Assembly (NCBI RefSeq): GCF_007097365.1
Contig: NZ_VJZR01000001.1
Location: 186,001-250,000 of the forward strand
Length of the DNA: 64,000 bases
Direction of reading: 5' to 3'
Source of the DNA: Flavobacterium franklandianum
GTDB lineage: Bacteria; Bacteroidota; Bacteroidia; Flavobacteriales; Flavobacteriaceae
Below, in pieces: positions 43,506 through 52,509 of the stretch. The translations under genes were made by a program, and so were the position numbers. Every line of letters starts with the position of its first letter. The first letter of the stretch is position 1. The notes under the pieces were generated by a model. That model had not been told where the DNA came from. It made no database searches and saw only the letters and a list, made by a program, of their open reading frames with translations.

Positions 43506-43919
43506 TTATTCTTCTAGCATTCTGTAATAATCATTTACCATAGTTTTTTGTCCTTCATAATAAATGTTTTTCACATTAAAATTAATTAACAAACCCATTG
43601 GGGTTTTAAGTAAGTTCATATAAGTTAGTAATTGTGCTTCAAAAATAGAATTAATTTCTGAAACTGATTTTAATTCAACTACAAGTGCATTTTCTATTAA
43701 TAAATCACATCTTAGTTTTGATTCTAATTCGCATCCTTTATAATTTAATGGAATTTGTAGTTCAGATGAAAAGTTTATTTTTCTTAACTCTAATTCTTTT
43801 TTCATGCAACTATGATAAACACTTTCTAAAAGTCCAGGACCAATTTGTTTGTGAACTTCAATTGCCGCTCCATTTACTTGATAAACCAAATCTTTGAGAT
43901 AACTTCTGGTTATAATCAT
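43506..43919 (-). CDS. GxxExxY family protein
   Basis: A 137-residue protein of the GxxExxY family (PD-(D/E)xK nuclease-like fold). The name motif is GPGLLESVY (about 27-35). The candidate active site follows: RCDLLIENALVVELKSV (about 69-85), giving Asp, Glu and Lys in a D...ExK arrangement. Function is unestablished; genes of this family are scattered as single-gene insertions in Bacteroidetes genomes. Here it interrupts the suf cluster between sufE and the DUF59 gene and is flanked by 19-bp repeats. Confidence 0.9.
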   Translation of the reverse strand: MIITRSYLKDLVYQVNGAAIEVHKQIGPGLLESVYHSCMKKELELRKINFSSELQIPLNYKGCELESKLRCDLLIENALVVELKSVSEINSIFEAQLLTYMNLLKTPMGLLINFNVKNIYYEGQKTMVNDYYRMLEE

Positions 43920-44011
43920 ATCTTAATGAATTAGCTTGCTTTTTTTAATTGTTGAATCTGTTTTAAATCTTTTATGAACTTAGTTTTTATTCTTTTAATA
44001 GCTTGAAAATT

Positions 44012-44030
44012 CTTAAATGACTTATATGTT
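44012..44030. repeat. 19-bp repeat, right direct copy (GxxExxY cassette)
   Basis: CTTAAATGACTTATATGTT, on the upstream side of the GxxExxY gene and in the same orientation as 43481-43499. It overlaps the stop codon of sufE by one base at 44030. Confidence 0.7.
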
Positions 44031-44455
44031 TAAAGTTGTTTTTTTGCATCGAATGCCAATGCGTACATTTTTATATTTTTTATCATCGAGACCAATCCGT
44101 TGGCTCGTGTGGGCGACAAATGTTCTTTGAGTCCGATTTCGTCAATGAAATCCATATCGGCATTCAGAATATCTGTTGCTTTTTGGTTCGAAAAAACTCG
44201 AATTAATATGGCTATGATTCCTTTGGTTAAAATGGCATCACTATCGGCGGTGAAGACAATTTTGTCGTCGTTTTGTTCTCCTTTTAGCCAAACTTTCGAT
44301 TGGCATCCTTTGATGATATTATCGTCGGTTTTGTATTCTTCTTGGATCAAAGGTAAGTTTTTCCCTAAATCGATAATGAATTCATAGCGTTGCATCCAAT
44401 CATCAAACATCGAAAACTCGTCAATTATTTCGTTTTGTATTTCTTTTATGCTCAT
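44030..44455 (-). CDS. sufE: Cysteine desulfuration protein SufE
   Basis: Sulfur-acceptor protein, 141 residues, that takes persulfide from SufS and passes it to SufB. The acceptor Cys51 lies in IIKGCQSKVWL, and the C-terminal conserved LSPTRANGLVSMI (about 113-125) is present. Length is normal. A minus-strand -7 box (TACATTTG, 44493-44500) inside the end of the upstream gene may give it an independent promoter. Confidence 0.94.
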   Translation of the reverse strand: MSIKEIQNEIIDEFSMFDDWMQRYEFIIDLGKNLPLIQEEYKTDDNIIKGCQSKVWLKGEQNDDKIVFTADSDAILTKGIIAILIRVFSNQKATDILNADMDFIDEIGLKEHLSPTRANGLVSMIKNIKMYALAFDAKKQL

Positions 44456-44478
44456 ATTATGCTGAATTTATTTCAGTA

Positions 44479-44913
44479 TTATTCTTTTTTTGCAAATGTA
44501 TTTATTTTATCAATTAGTTTTTTGATGGCTTCCGGCGGATAACCGTGATCAAAAGAGGTTGTTTGATATGTTTTATCTTTATACTGAACGTCTAAATTGG
44601 CAATGGCAGCACCATCGTGAAAACGTTTTTCGGTTGGTGCTTTTAAAGTCTCCAAACTATCCAAATTGATAGTCTCAAAATAAACCTCCAATTCCTTCCA
44701 ATCTTTTTCTGAAATTTTTGTTGAAACAAGCTTGTCATTGCCACTTCTGTCTTTCGAAATCGTGACCATTTGGTCTTGAATCGTTATCTTTTGATAGAAA
44801 CCTCTAGTGTTGGCGCTATATTCTAAAACAGCTGTTTTCAAGTCATTTTTGGTTTGACCTTCACAGCTTTTGCTCAGGAAAATGCTCAATAATAGTACTG
44901 CAAATAGTTTCAT
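44479..44913 (-). CDS. Conserved hypothetical lipoprotein-like protein
   Basis: A 144-residue protein with an N-terminal signal sequence and lipobox-like LLSIFLSKSC (Cys about 17), so probably an exported lipoprotein. The body has beta-strand patterns (QKITIQDQMVTISKD, NLDVQYKDKTYQTTSFDHG). I do not recognise a function; it may belong to a DUF6438-like group. It is inserted between sufS and sufE, 12 bases from sufS, and is read in the same direction. Confidence 0.7.
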   Translation of the reverse strand: MKLFAVLLLSIFLSKSCEGQTKNDLKTAVLEYSANTRGFYQKITIQDQMVTISKDRSGNDKLVSTKISEKDWKELEVYFETINLDSLETLKAPTEKRFHDGAAIANLDVQYKDKTYQTTSFDHGYPPEAIKKLIDKINTFAKKE

Positions 44914-44924
44914 GTTTTTTTGTT

Positions 44925-46139
44925 TTAAGCCAACATTAATTGTGCTTTTTTCACAGCTTCGACCATAACATCAATTTCTTCTTTGGTATTGTAAAACGAA
45001 AACGAAGCCCGAATTGTTCCCGGAATGTTGAAATAATTCATAATTGGTTGGGCACAATGATGTCCAGTTCGAACCGCGATTCCCAATTTGTCCACTATCG
45101 TTCCAATATCATACGGATGAATGCCTTCAATGTTAAAAGAAACCACCGAAGTTTTTTCCTTGGCCGTGCCATAAATTTTCAAACCTTCGATTTCCAATAA
45201 TCTTTTTGTGGCATATTCTAATAATTCTAATTCTTGTTGTTGAATGTTGTCAAAACCTATGGAATTCATATAATCTACAGCTGTGCCTAAAACAATTCCG
45301 CCAGCAACATCAGGTGTTCCAGCTTCAAATTTATGAGGTAAATCAGCATAAGTGGTTTTCTCGAAAGTTACTTCCTTAATCATTTCGCCACCACCTTGAT
45401 AAGGTGGTAATTTATTGAGCCAATCTTCTTTTCCGTATAAAATTCCAACACCTGTTGGGCCACACATTTTATGTCCCGAAAAAACATAAAAATCACAATC
45501 CAAAGCTTGAACATCGGGTTTCAAATGTGGAACCGCTTGTGCGCCATCGATTAAAATTGCAGCACCAAATTCGTGGGCTTTGTCAATCATATATTTAATG
45601 GGATTCACAGTTCCCAAAGCATTCGAAATATGATTTACGGTTACGATTTTGGTCTTATCCGACAATAATTTATCGTATTCAGCCATTATCAATTCGCCAT
45701 TTTCATCCATTGGAATCACTTTCAAGGTAGCTCCAGTTTTTTCGCATAACATTTGCCAAGGCACAATATTGCTATGATGTTCCAATGCTGAAACCAAAAC
45801 CTCGTCGCCCGTTTTTAATAGTGAAGCAAATCCATTGGCGACAGCATTAATTCCGTGTGTTGTTCCCGAAGTAAAAATCACTTCGTGAGCGTATTTTGCA
45901 TTGATATGATTTTGGAGTTTGCCGCGCGAAATTTCATAAGCGTCGGTTGCCAATTGGCTCAAAGTATGCACGCCACGATGAATGTTGGCATTGATTTCTT
46001 GGTAATATTTTGAAATCGCATCAATCACGAATTGTGGTTTTTGCGAAGTGGCTCCGTTGTCGAAATAAACCAATGGTTTTCCGTTTACAGTTCTGGAAAG
46101 TATCGGAAAATCAGCTCTAACTTTATTGATGTCTAACAT
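44925..46139 (-). CDS. sufS: Cysteine desulfurase SufS
   Basis: PLP enzyme that removes sulfur from L-cysteine for Fe-S assembly. From the chosen start the PLP lysine is about Lys224 in SGHKMCGPTG, and the active-site cysteine is about Cys362 in RTGHHCAQP, typical of the SufS (group II) class. The frame runs upstream to 46184, but MLDINKVRADFPIL at 46139 is the normal N-terminus. A -7 box (TACTTTTG, minus) lies at 46252-46259, which suggests sufS-sufE are transcribed from their own promoter, cut off from sufBCD by the opposite-strand hydrolase gene. Confidence 0.95.
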   Translation of the reverse strand: MLDINKVRADFPILSRTVNGKPLVYFDNGATSQKPQFVIDAISKYYQEINANIHRGVHTLSQLATDAYEISRGKLQNHINAKYAHEVIFTSGTTHGINAVANGFASLLKTGDEVLVSALEHHSNIVPWQMLCEKTGATLKVIPMDENGELIMAEYDKLLSDKTKIVTVNHISNALGTVNPIKYMIDKAHEFGAAILIDGAQAVPHLKPDVQALDCDFYVFSGHKMCGPTGVGILYGKEDWLNKLPPYQGGGEMIKEVTFEKTTYADLPHKFEAGTPDVAGGIVLGTAVDYMNSIGFDNIQQQELELLEYATKRLLEIEGLKIYGTAKEKTSVVSFNIEGIHPYDIGTIVDKLGIAVRTGHHCAQPIMNYFNIPGTIRASFSFYNTKEEIDVMVEAVKKAQLMLA

Positions 46140-46251
46140 TTTGTCTGCTTTTTGTCTGTCAATTATAGGCGAATAAAAATCCAATAATCAACATTTTTTT
46201 AGAAAATTCAATTTGTCATTGACTTTTCATTATTTAGAAAAATTCTAAATA

Positions 46252-46259
46252 CAAAAGTA
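46252..46259 (-). promoter_or_regulatory. Promoter -7 box for sufS
   Basis: TACTTTTG on the minus strand fits TAnnTTTG, 113 bases upstream of the preferred start. Confidence 0.45.
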
Positions 46260-46374
46260 GTGAATATAGAATTGTTTTATAACACCCATTTCACAATTTT
46301 TAACTGTTTAAATTTATTGCCAATATGTTTTATCTATACTGATTTTTGTTAAATTGCTTTAAAATTAGCTTCAA

Positions 46375-47796
46375 ATGAAAAAAATATTCAAAATTCTTGG
46401 GGTAACACTTTTAGTGTTTTTGGTTTATTTTGGATATACGACATATTTCAAACTGGATTTAATCTCTGGATTTTCGGCCAAAAGTATGGCTTCGGGACAT
46501 TTTATCGATAATCGTTCGCAAGAACTGATTGAAAACAACGACAATGATATTCCAAAAATTGATTGGGCAAAGAATTCAATTAATGAGACGGAAAAATATG
46601 CCACTGCTACAGTTTTTGGTTTGAAAGAGCGAAAAGCCATTTACCGTGAAGGTTTGGGAGCGACATTAATCAACAATGAGTTTGATGTTTCGAAACCGTA
46701 TGAAGTTCCAAAAAGAACCAAACTCAAAAATAATTTACCTTTTCCATACGGAAATAATGAGCCAAAAGACACCGTTTTTGATAATATCGATTATGCCAAA
46801 TTGAATGCGGCTGTCGCCAAAGCTTTTGACAAAAAAGGTGAAATAAACAAAAGAACACGTTCGGTTTTGGTGATTTACAAAGACAAAATCATTGCCGAAA
46901 AATACGCTGAAGGAATTAACAAAAATTCTAAAATATTAGGTTGGTCGATGACCAAAAGTATTACCGCCACACTATATGGAATTTTGCAAAAACAAGGAAA
47001 AATTGATATTTATAAACCCGCTCCAATCGCCGAATGGGCAAATGATGAACGAGCAAAAATCACCATCAATGATTTGCTTCATATGAACTCTGGCTTAGAA
47101 TGGGAAGAGAAATATGATAAAATTTGTGATGCCACCAAAATGCTTTTTCAAGCTGAGGATATGAGCCAATCTCAACTGATAAAACCCGCACAATTCAAAC
47201 CCAACACACATTGGAATTATTCTTCCGGAACGTCTAATTTACTTTCTGGAATTTTGCGAAAACAATTCAAAACGCATCAGGAATATTTAGATTTTTGGTA
47301 TTCGGCTTTGATTGATAAGATTGGAATGAACTCGATGGTGGTCGAAACAGATATGGCAGGAAATTATGTGGGTTCGTCTTACTGCTGGGCAACAACACGT
47401 GATTGGGCAAAATTTGGATTACTGTATTTGCATAAAGGCAATTGGAACGGAGAGCAATTATTTGATGAAAATTGGGCCAAATATGTAGCCACACCAACTA
47501 ATGGTTCCAAGGGAGATTATGGCGCACACTTTTGGCTCAATGCCGGAGGGTATTATCCAGATGCACCACGGGATTTGTATTCTGCCAATGGGTATCAAGG
47601 GCAAAAAGTCTTTATCATTCCGTCACAGGATTTGGTTATTGTTCGAATGGGTTTAACAGAAGACGCCAAGTTTGATTTTAATAGGTTTTTGATAGAGGTT
47701 GTGGGGAGTTTAAGAGTAATTGATGATGATTCTTATTTAAAAGAAAGTTTAAGAATGATGCAAAACAAAAAATCAACCTCAAAGCACACAAAGTAA
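46375..47796 (+). CDS. Serine hydrolase, class C beta-lactamase/DD-peptidase family
   Basis: A 473-residue membrane-anchored or exported serine hydrolase; a single hydrophobic helix (about 6-25) precedes the catalytic domain. Active-site motifs of the serine beta-lactamase/penicillin-binding fold are visible: SMTK (SxxK, about 196-199) and YSSGTSN (YxN-like Tyr, about 282-288). HFWLNAG corresponds to the KTG-like strand region. It resembles 6-aminohexanoate-dimer hydrolase and esterase EstB-type proteins; a true beta-lactamase activity is not implied. It lies on the plus strand between the minus-strand sufD and sufS, interrupting the cluster, and ends at a shared hairpin. Confidence 0.87.
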   Translation: MKKIFKILGVTLLVFLVYFGYTTYFKLDLISGFSAKSMASGHFIDNRSQELIENNDNDIPKIDWAKNSINETEKYATATVFGLKERKAIYREGLGATLINNEFDVSKPYEVPKRTKLKNNLPFPYGNNEPKDTVFDNIDYAKLNAAVAKAFDKKGEINKRTRSVLVIYKDKIIAEKYAEGINKNSKILGWSMTKSITATLYGILQKQGKIDIYKPAPIAEWANDERAKITINDLLHMNSGLEWEEKYDKICDATKMLFQAEDMSQSQLIKPAQFKPNTHWNYSSGTSNLLSGILRKQFKTHQEYLDFWYSALIDKIGMNSMVVETDMAGNYVGSSYCWATTRDWAKFGLLYLHKGNWNGEQLFDENWAKYVATPTNGSKGDYGAHFWLNAGGYYPDAPRDLYSANGYQGQKVFIIPSQDLVIVRMGLTEDAKFDFNRFLIEVVGSLRVIDDDSYLKESLRMMQNKKSTSKHTK

Positions 47797-47802
47797 AAAT
47801 CA

Positions 47803-47842
47803 CAAAGGGCACAAAGTTCTGTAATAAACTTTGTGCCCTTTG
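47803..47842. terminator. Bidirectional hairpin between hydrolase and sufD
   Basis: Perfect 16-bp stem CAAAGGGCACAAAGTT / AACTTTGTGCCCTTTG with an 8-base loop, between convergent genes. It sits in a larger ACTTTGCGGTTAAAA-type repeat (end at 47857-47872 matches 11671-11685). Confidence 0.7.
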
Positions 47843-47872
47843 CGTAAACCTTAGTGAACTTTGCGGTTAAAA

Positions 47873-49189
47873 CTACAAATCAAATCCAATTTTCACGCCT
47901 AATTTGTCGGCGATAATTTTGGTAATTCGTTGTTTTAATTCTGGTATTTTGATACTTTCGATTACAGCATTCGAGAACGCGTACATCAATAATGCTTTGG
48001 CTTCTTTTTTAGGAATTCCGCGTTGTTGCATATAAAACATTGCGGTTTCGTCTAATTGTCCAATGGTACAACCGTGAGAACATTTTACGTCATCGGCAAA
48101 AATCTCTAATTGTGGTTTAGCATTAATAGTAGATTTGTTTCCTAATAAAATGTTGTTGCTTTTCTGGAATGCATTGGTTTTTTGTGCTTCTTTTTCAACG
48201 AAAATCTTTCCATTGAAAACCCCAGTAGAATTATCCGAAAAAATTCCTTTATAATCTTGAAAGCTTTCACAGTTTGGCGCAGCGTGATGCACCAAAGTAT
48301 AATGATCTACGTGTTGTTTGCTACCAATAATCGTGATTCCGTTTAGCGTACTAGTCAACCTTTCGCCAAAATGATAGAAATTCAGGTTGTTTCTAGTCAA
48401 ATTCCCTCCAAAACAGAAGGTCTGAACAGAAACGTGACTTTCTTGTTTTTGAGAAACGTAAGTGTTGTCAATTAAATTGGCTTCGTTATTGTCGTTCTGA
48501 ATTTTATAATAATCTACGATAGCCCGTTTTTGTGCAAAAATCTCGGTAACCGAATTGGTCAAAACCGGATTTTCGTTCAAACTTTGGTGTCTTTCGATGA
48601 TTTGAACGTGTGAATTTTCTCCAACAATTACTAGGTTTCTAGGCTGAGCCAAAAGTGCAGCTTCGGATCCTGTCGAGAAATACATAATTTCAATTGGTTT
48701 TAGTACAACTTTACTTTTAGGGATATTGATGTAGGCTCCTTCATTGGCAAAAGCCGTATTCAAAGAGGTTAAACTCTCTTCTTTGCTGGCAATTTGGTTG
48801 AAATAAGTATCAATAACCATTTTATATTTGGGCTTGTTTAATGCCGATGACATCAAGCAAATATCAAGTCCTTCGTGTGTCGTGGCTGACAAATTGGAAC
48901 TAAAAACACCGTCAATAAAAACCACTTTATAAGTGTCTATTTCGTGGATGAAATATTTTTTCACATCCTTGAATTCAATTGAGTTTTCGTGTTTTGGAAA
49001 CACTGTAAAGTCATTTTTCAAGATAGCATTTAGCGAAGTATATTTCCAAGATTCCTCTTTTTTGGTCGGGAAACCTTTATTTTCAAAGTTTTTCAAGGCC
49101 GAAGTTCTTAGATCGTGAAGTTCAGAATGAACATCTACTTGCTCTTCGAAAGCCATAAAAGACGATAGTAATTTTTCTTTTAATTCCAT
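47873..49189 (-). CDS. sufD: Fe-S assembly scaffold component SufD
   Basis: Component of the SufB2C2D complex / SufBC2D scaffold, 438 residues, with a right-handed beta-helix core. Typical C-terminal sequence: DVKCSHGCTIGQLDETAMFYMQQRGIPKKEAKALLMYAF (about 365-403, with the conserved Cys-His and QRGIP motif). N-terminal conserved FPTKKEESWKYTSL is also present. Length is normal. Separated from sufC by the four-helix-bundle gene. Confidence 0.94.
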   Translation of the reverse strand: MELKEKLLSSFMAFEEQVDVHSELHDLRTSALKNFENKGFPTKKEESWKYTSLNAILKNDFTVFPKHENSIEFKDVKKYFIHEIDTYKVVFIDGVFSSNLSATTHEGLDICLMSSALNKPKYKMVIDTYFNQIASKEESLTSLNTAFANEGAYINIPKSKVVLKPIEIMYFSTGSEAALLAQPRNLVIVGENSHVQIIERHQSLNENPVLTNSVTEIFAQKRAIVDYYKIQNDNNEANLIDNTYVSQKQESHVSVQTFCFGGNLTRNNLNFYHFGERLTSTLNGITIIGSKQHVDHYTLVHHAAPNCESFQDYKGIFSDNSTGVFNGKIFVEKEAQKTNAFQKSNNILLGNKSTINAKPQLEIFADDVKCSHGCTIGQLDETAMFYMQQRGIPKKEAKALLMYAFSNAVIESIKIPELKQRITKIIADKLGVKIGFDL

Positions 49190-49231
49190 TAGTTTTGTTT
49201 CAGGTTTAAAGTTTAAAGTTTCAGGTTTTGC

Positions 49232-49621
49232 CTATTGGAACTTATTTCCTTTGAAGTCCTTCTTGTTTAGATAAGTTATAAAGTTTTTAATTTTACCACT
49301 TAAGTTTTCATAATCTTTTTTTAAAATTTCGAATCTTTGTTCGTTTATATAGTCAAAATCAAAAACTCTGTATAATTGCGATCTTGTCTCTCCCGCAGAA
49401 CCTTTGGCAATAGATAAAAATTGTCTAAATTCAATATTTCCATCTCTTTCAAATCCTTCGGCAATGTTATCCATTACGGAACCTGAAGAAGATTTAATTT
49501 GTGCTTTAAATTTAAAATCCGATTTCAATCCAGTTTCAACAGAAATTATATGTATTTCTTTTGCCAACCTTCTTGATTCCTGCCAAATCTCTAAATCTTC
49601 AAATCTATTTATTGTAGCCAT
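49232..49621 (-). CDS. Four-helix-bundle protein (S23/23S rRNA IVS type)
   Basis: A 129-residue protein of the four-helix-bundle group first seen inside 23S rRNA intervening sequences. Typical landmarks: FEDLEIWQESRRLAKEIH (about 7-24), IAEGFERDGNIEFRQFLSIAKGSAGETRSQLY (about 53-84). Members form pentamers, and the role is unknown; they are found as single-gene insertions across Bacteroidetes. Here it separates sufC and sufD. AAGTTTCAGGTTT-like and CAAGTTT repeats on both sides (49203-49228 and 49632-49705) suggest it came in as a unit. Confidence 0.9.
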   Translation of the reverse strand: MATINRFEDLEIWQESRRLAKEIHIISVETGLKSDFKFKAQIKSSSGSVMDNIAEGFERDGNIEFRQFLSIAKGSAGETRSQLYRVFDFDYINEQRFEILKKDYENLSGKIKNFITYLNKKDFKGNKFQ

Positions 49622-49631
49622 AATAAAAATT

Positions 49632-49705
49632 TATTTCAAGTTTCAAACTCCAAGTTTCTGGTCCCACAACTTGAAACAAAAAAAACCTAAAACTTGAAAC
49701 AAACT
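49632..49705. repeat. CAAGTTTCAAA-type inverted repeat upstream of four-helix gene
   Basis: CAAGTTTCAAACTCCAAGTTT on the left and AACTTGAAAC repeats on the right (two copies, about 49669-49678 and 49691-49700) form an imperfect hairpin between sufC and the four-helix-bundle gene. Confidence 0.55.
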
Positions 49706-49707
49706 AA

Positions 49708-50460
49708 TTACGCTTCTTGTTCTTGTTTAATCCAGTCGTACCCTTTTTCTTCCAGCTCGTGAGCAAGAGACGCATCACCCGATTTTACAATTCGACCGTT
49801 GTACAATACGTGAACAAAATCAGGAACGATATAGTCTAACAATCTTTGGTAGTGTGTGATAACAATGATGGCGTTTTTGTCGCTTTTCAATTTGTTAACC
49901 CCGTTCGCAACAATTCTCAAGGCATCAATGTCTAATCCTGAATCAGTCTCGTCAAGGATAGCCAATTTTGGTTCCAACATTGCCATTTGGAAAATCTCGT
50001 TACGTTTTTTCTCTCCACCTGAAAAACCTTCGTTTAGGGAACGAGACAAAAATTTACGGTCAATTTCTAACAATTCCGATTTTTCGCGAATAAATCTCAG
50101 CATTTCGTTAGCGGGCATTTCTTCTAACTTGTTGGCTTTACGAGTTTCGTTGATAGCCGTTCTCATAAAGTTGGTTACCGAAACTCCCGGAATTTCAACA
50201 GGATACTGAAAAGATAAAAACACTCCTTTGTGCGCTCTTTCTTCGGGAGCTAATTCCGAAAGATCTTCACCATCTAATGAAATTTCACCTTCAGTCACTT
50301 CGTAGTTTTCGTTTCCTGCAATTATTGAAGCCAGTGTGCTTTTTCCAGCGCCGTTTGGTCCCATTATCGCGTGGATTTCTCCCGCTTTTACTTCAAGGTT
50401 GATTCCTTTAAGGATTTCTTTGTCGCCGATAGAGGCGTGTAAATTTTTTATACTTAACAT
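49708..50460 (-). CDS. sufC: Fe-S assembly ATPase SufC
   Basis: ABC-type ATPase of the SUF scaffold, 250 residues, cytosolic. Walker A GPNGAGKS (34-41), signature GFSGGEKKRNE (the Suf form of LSGGQ, about 146-156), and Walker B LAILDETDSGLD (about 168-179) are all intact. Only 12 bases separate its start from the end of the YoeB-like toxin, so the toxin-antitoxin module lies inside the sufB-sufC unit. Transcription from the module's own promoter could reach sufC. Confidence 0.96.
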   Translation of the reverse strand: MLSIKNLHASIGDKEILKGINLEVKAGEIHAIMGPNGAGKSTLASIIAGNENYEVTEGEISLDGEDLSELAPEERAHKGVFLSFQYPVEIPGVSVTNFMRTAINETRKANKLEEMPANEMLRFIREKSELLEIDRKFLSRSLNEGFSGGEKKRNEIFQMAMLEPKLAILDETDSGLDIDALRIVANGVNKLKSDKNAIIVITHYQRLLDYIVPDFVHVLYNGRIVKSGDASLAHELEEKGYDWIKQEQEA

Positions 50461-50472
50461 TGTTCGTTTTGT

Positions 50473-50745
50473 TTATTCGTAATGACCTTTTAGTGATAAA
50501 ATGTCTAATATTTCAATTGTATTCTCGTCTGTAACTTTATATATAATTCGATGTTCTTGATTTATTCTTCTAGACCATCTACCTTGTAATTGATATTTTA
50601 ATGGTTCTGTTTTTCCTATTCCTTCAAAAGGATGGAGTTGAATATCTTCAATTAAGGAATATATTTTATTCAATATTGGTTTGTTGCCAGATTTTATCCA
50701 AAAATTTAAATCAGCTTTTGCTTTTGCAGAAAATTCTATTTGCAT
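50473..50745 (-). CDS. YoeB-family toxin
   Basis: A 90-residue RelE/ParE-superfamily toxin of the Txe/YoeB type, expected to cut mRNA at the ribosome. Hallmarks: HPFEGIGKTEPLKYQLQGRWSRR (about 37-59), INQEHRIIYKV (about 60-70) and the C-terminal SLKGHYE, with the catalytic Glu/Arg/His/Tyr set present. It overlaps the antitoxin gene by 10 bases. It sits between sufB and sufC. Confidence 0.92.
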   Translation of the reverse strand: MQIEFSAKAKADLNFWIKSGNKPILNKIYSLIEDIQLHPFEGIGKTEPLKYQLQGRWSRRINQEHRIIYKVTDENTIEILDILSLKGHYE

Positions 50746-50939
50746 AGCTCTTTCAATTCTTCCATCGTTATTCTGACTCCTTTTCCATCACGAATACTTT
50801 GTTCAGCCTCCAAAATCTCTTTTACAAATTCAGGATTATAAGGTTTGTCTTTTTCTTCAATTTCAAAACCTAATGATTTTGCCAAAGATTTCAATACTGG
50901 AAAATCTTTTTTCTTAACGTTTCTTAAAATGAGTTCCAT
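50736..50939 (-). CDS. Antitoxin partner of YoeB-like toxin
   Basis: A 67-residue small charged protein upstream of and overlapping the toxin, the usual antitoxin-toxin arrangement. The C-terminal helix (about 43-67, EAEQSIRDGKGVRITMEELKELC) would be the toxin-binding tail; the N-terminal part is short (LILRNVKKKDFPVLKSLAKSLG). The fold class was not assigned with certainty (Phd/DUF2683-like). A -7 box lies at 50967-50974. Confidence 0.85.
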   Translation of the reverse strand: MELILRNVKKKDFPVLKSLAKSLGFEIEEKDKPYNPEFVKEILEAEQSIRDGKGVRITMEELKELCK

Positions 50940-50966
50940 ATCTATTGTATTTTAATAGTGTTAATT

Positions 50967-50974
50967 CAAATTTA
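50967..50974 (-). promoter_or_regulatory. Promoter -7 box of the toxin-antitoxin module
   Basis: TAAATTTG on the minus strand fits TAnnTTTG, 28 bases before the antitoxin start and inside the 41-base gap after sufB. Confidence 0.55.
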
Positions 50975-50980
50975 CAAAAA

Positions 50981-52429
50981 TTATCCCACCGAACCTTCTA
51001 ACGAAATTTCCAATAATTTTTGAGCTTCCACTGCAAATTCCATTGGCAATTTGTTCAACACATCTTTGCTGAACCCGTTTACAATTAAGGCAATGGCTTT
51101 TTCGGTTGGAATTCCGCGTTGATTGCAATAGAAAACTTGGTCTTCGCCAATTTTACTCGTCGTGGCTTCGTGTTCTATTTTGGCCGATGGATTTTTACTT
51201 TCGATGTATGGAAAAGTATTGGCGCTGCAATTATTTCCCATCAAGAGCGAATCGCATTGCGAAAAATTCCTTGCATTGTCTGCATTTGGACCAACTTTTA
51301 CTAAACCTCTATAGCTATTGTGTGATTTTCCAGCAGAAATTCCTTTGGAAATAATCGTTGATTTGGTGTTTTTTCCAATATGAATCATCTTAGTTCCTGT
51401 ATCGGCTTGTTGATGATTATTAGTTACAGCAATCGAATAAAATTCGCCTACTGAATTATCTCCTTTTAAAATAACCGATGGATATTTCCAAGTGATTGCA
51501 GATCCGGTTTCTACTTGTGTCCAAGAGATTTTTGCGTTTTTTTCGCACATTCCTCTTTTGGTTACGAAGTTAAAAACACCACCAATACCTTCTTTATTTC
51601 CAGGATACCAGTTTTGAACCGTTGAATATTTGATTTCGGCACCATCCATTGCAATTAGTTCTACTACTGCAGCGTGCAATTGATTTTCGTCACGACTTGG
51701 AGCGGTACAACCTTCTAAATAGCTTACATAACTACCTTCATCGGCAACTAATAAAGTTCTTTCGAATTGTCCTGTTCCTGCTTGATTGATTCTAAAGTAA
51801 GTTGATAATTCCATTGGACAACGAACGCCTTTTGGAATATAACAGAAACTTCCATCAGAGAAAACAGCCGAATTTAATGCCGCATAAAAATTGTCTTTTT
51901 GTGGGACAACCGTTCCAATATATTTACGGACTAATTCTGGATGCTCTTTTATTGCTTCAGAAATACTCATAAAGATAATGCCTTTCTCTCCTAATGTTTT
52001 CTTGAATGTTGTAGCAACAGAAACGGAATCGATAACAATATCCATCGCGACATTGTTCATCATTTTTTGTTCATCGACAGAGATACCTAACTTTTTGTAC
52101 ATTTCTAAAAGTTCAGGATCTACATCGTCCAATGTTTTATTTGGGTCAACTGCTTTGGGAGCTGAATAATAGGAAATGGCTTGAAAATCTGGTTTGGTAT
52201 ATTTTACATTTGCCCATTCCGGTTCAACCATTTGCTCCCAAGCACGAAAAGCTTCGATGCGCCAATCGGTCATCCATTCTGGCTCTCCTTTTTTAAAGGA
52301 AATAGCGCGAACGATATCTTCATTTAAACCAATTGGAAACGTTTCCGATTCTAAATCAGTATAAAACCCGTACTCGTATTCCTTGGTTTCGAGTTCAATT
52401 TTTAAATCGTCTTCTGTGTATTTTGACAT
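50981..52429 (-). CDS. sufB: Fe-S assembly scaffold SufB
   Basis: Main scaffold on which new Fe-S clusters are built, 482 residues, in complex with SufC and SufD. Conserved sequences: [21 protein letters not shown] (about 205-225), [27 protein letters not shown] (about 250-276), [15 protein letters not shown] (with the conserved Cys), and [21 protein letters not shown] near the end. Length is normal. It follows the A-type carrier gene by 80 bases. Confidence 0.96.
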   Translation of the reverse strand: MSKYTEDDLKIELETKEYEYGFYTDLESETFPIGLNEDIVRAISFKKGEPEWMTDWRIEAFRAWEQMVEPEWANVKYTKPDFQAISYYSAPKAVDPNKTLDDVDPELLEMYKKLGISVDEQKMMNNVAMDIVIDSVSVATTFKKTLGEKGIIFMSISEAIKEHPELVRKYIGTVVPQKDNFYAALNSAVFSDGSFCYIPKGVRCPMELSTYFRINQAGTGQFERTLLVADEGSYVSYLEGCTAPSRDENQLHAAVVELIAMDGAEIKYSTVQNWYPGNKEGIGGVFNFVTKRGMCEKNAKISWTQVETGSAITWKYPSVILKGDNSVGEFYSIAVTNNHQQADTGTKMIHIGKNTKSTIISKGISAGKSHNSYRGLVKVGPNADNARNFSQCDSLLMGNNCSANTFPYIESKNPSAKIEHEATTSKIGEDQVFYCNQRGIPTEKAIALIVNGFSKDVLNKLPMEFAVEAQKLLEISLEGSVG

Positions 52430-52509
52430 ATTTTTTTGTCTTAAAGTTTTTTAAAGTCTAAAATTTCAAAGCCATTTTGTCTTACGATTTTATGGCTTAG
52501 CACTTTTGA

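Noticed and set aside
46375..47796. Antibiotic-resistance beta-lactamase
   Set aside because: SxxK and YxN-like motifs place it in the broad serine hydrolase family, but overall features fit esterase/dimer-hydrolase types; resistance cannot be inferred.
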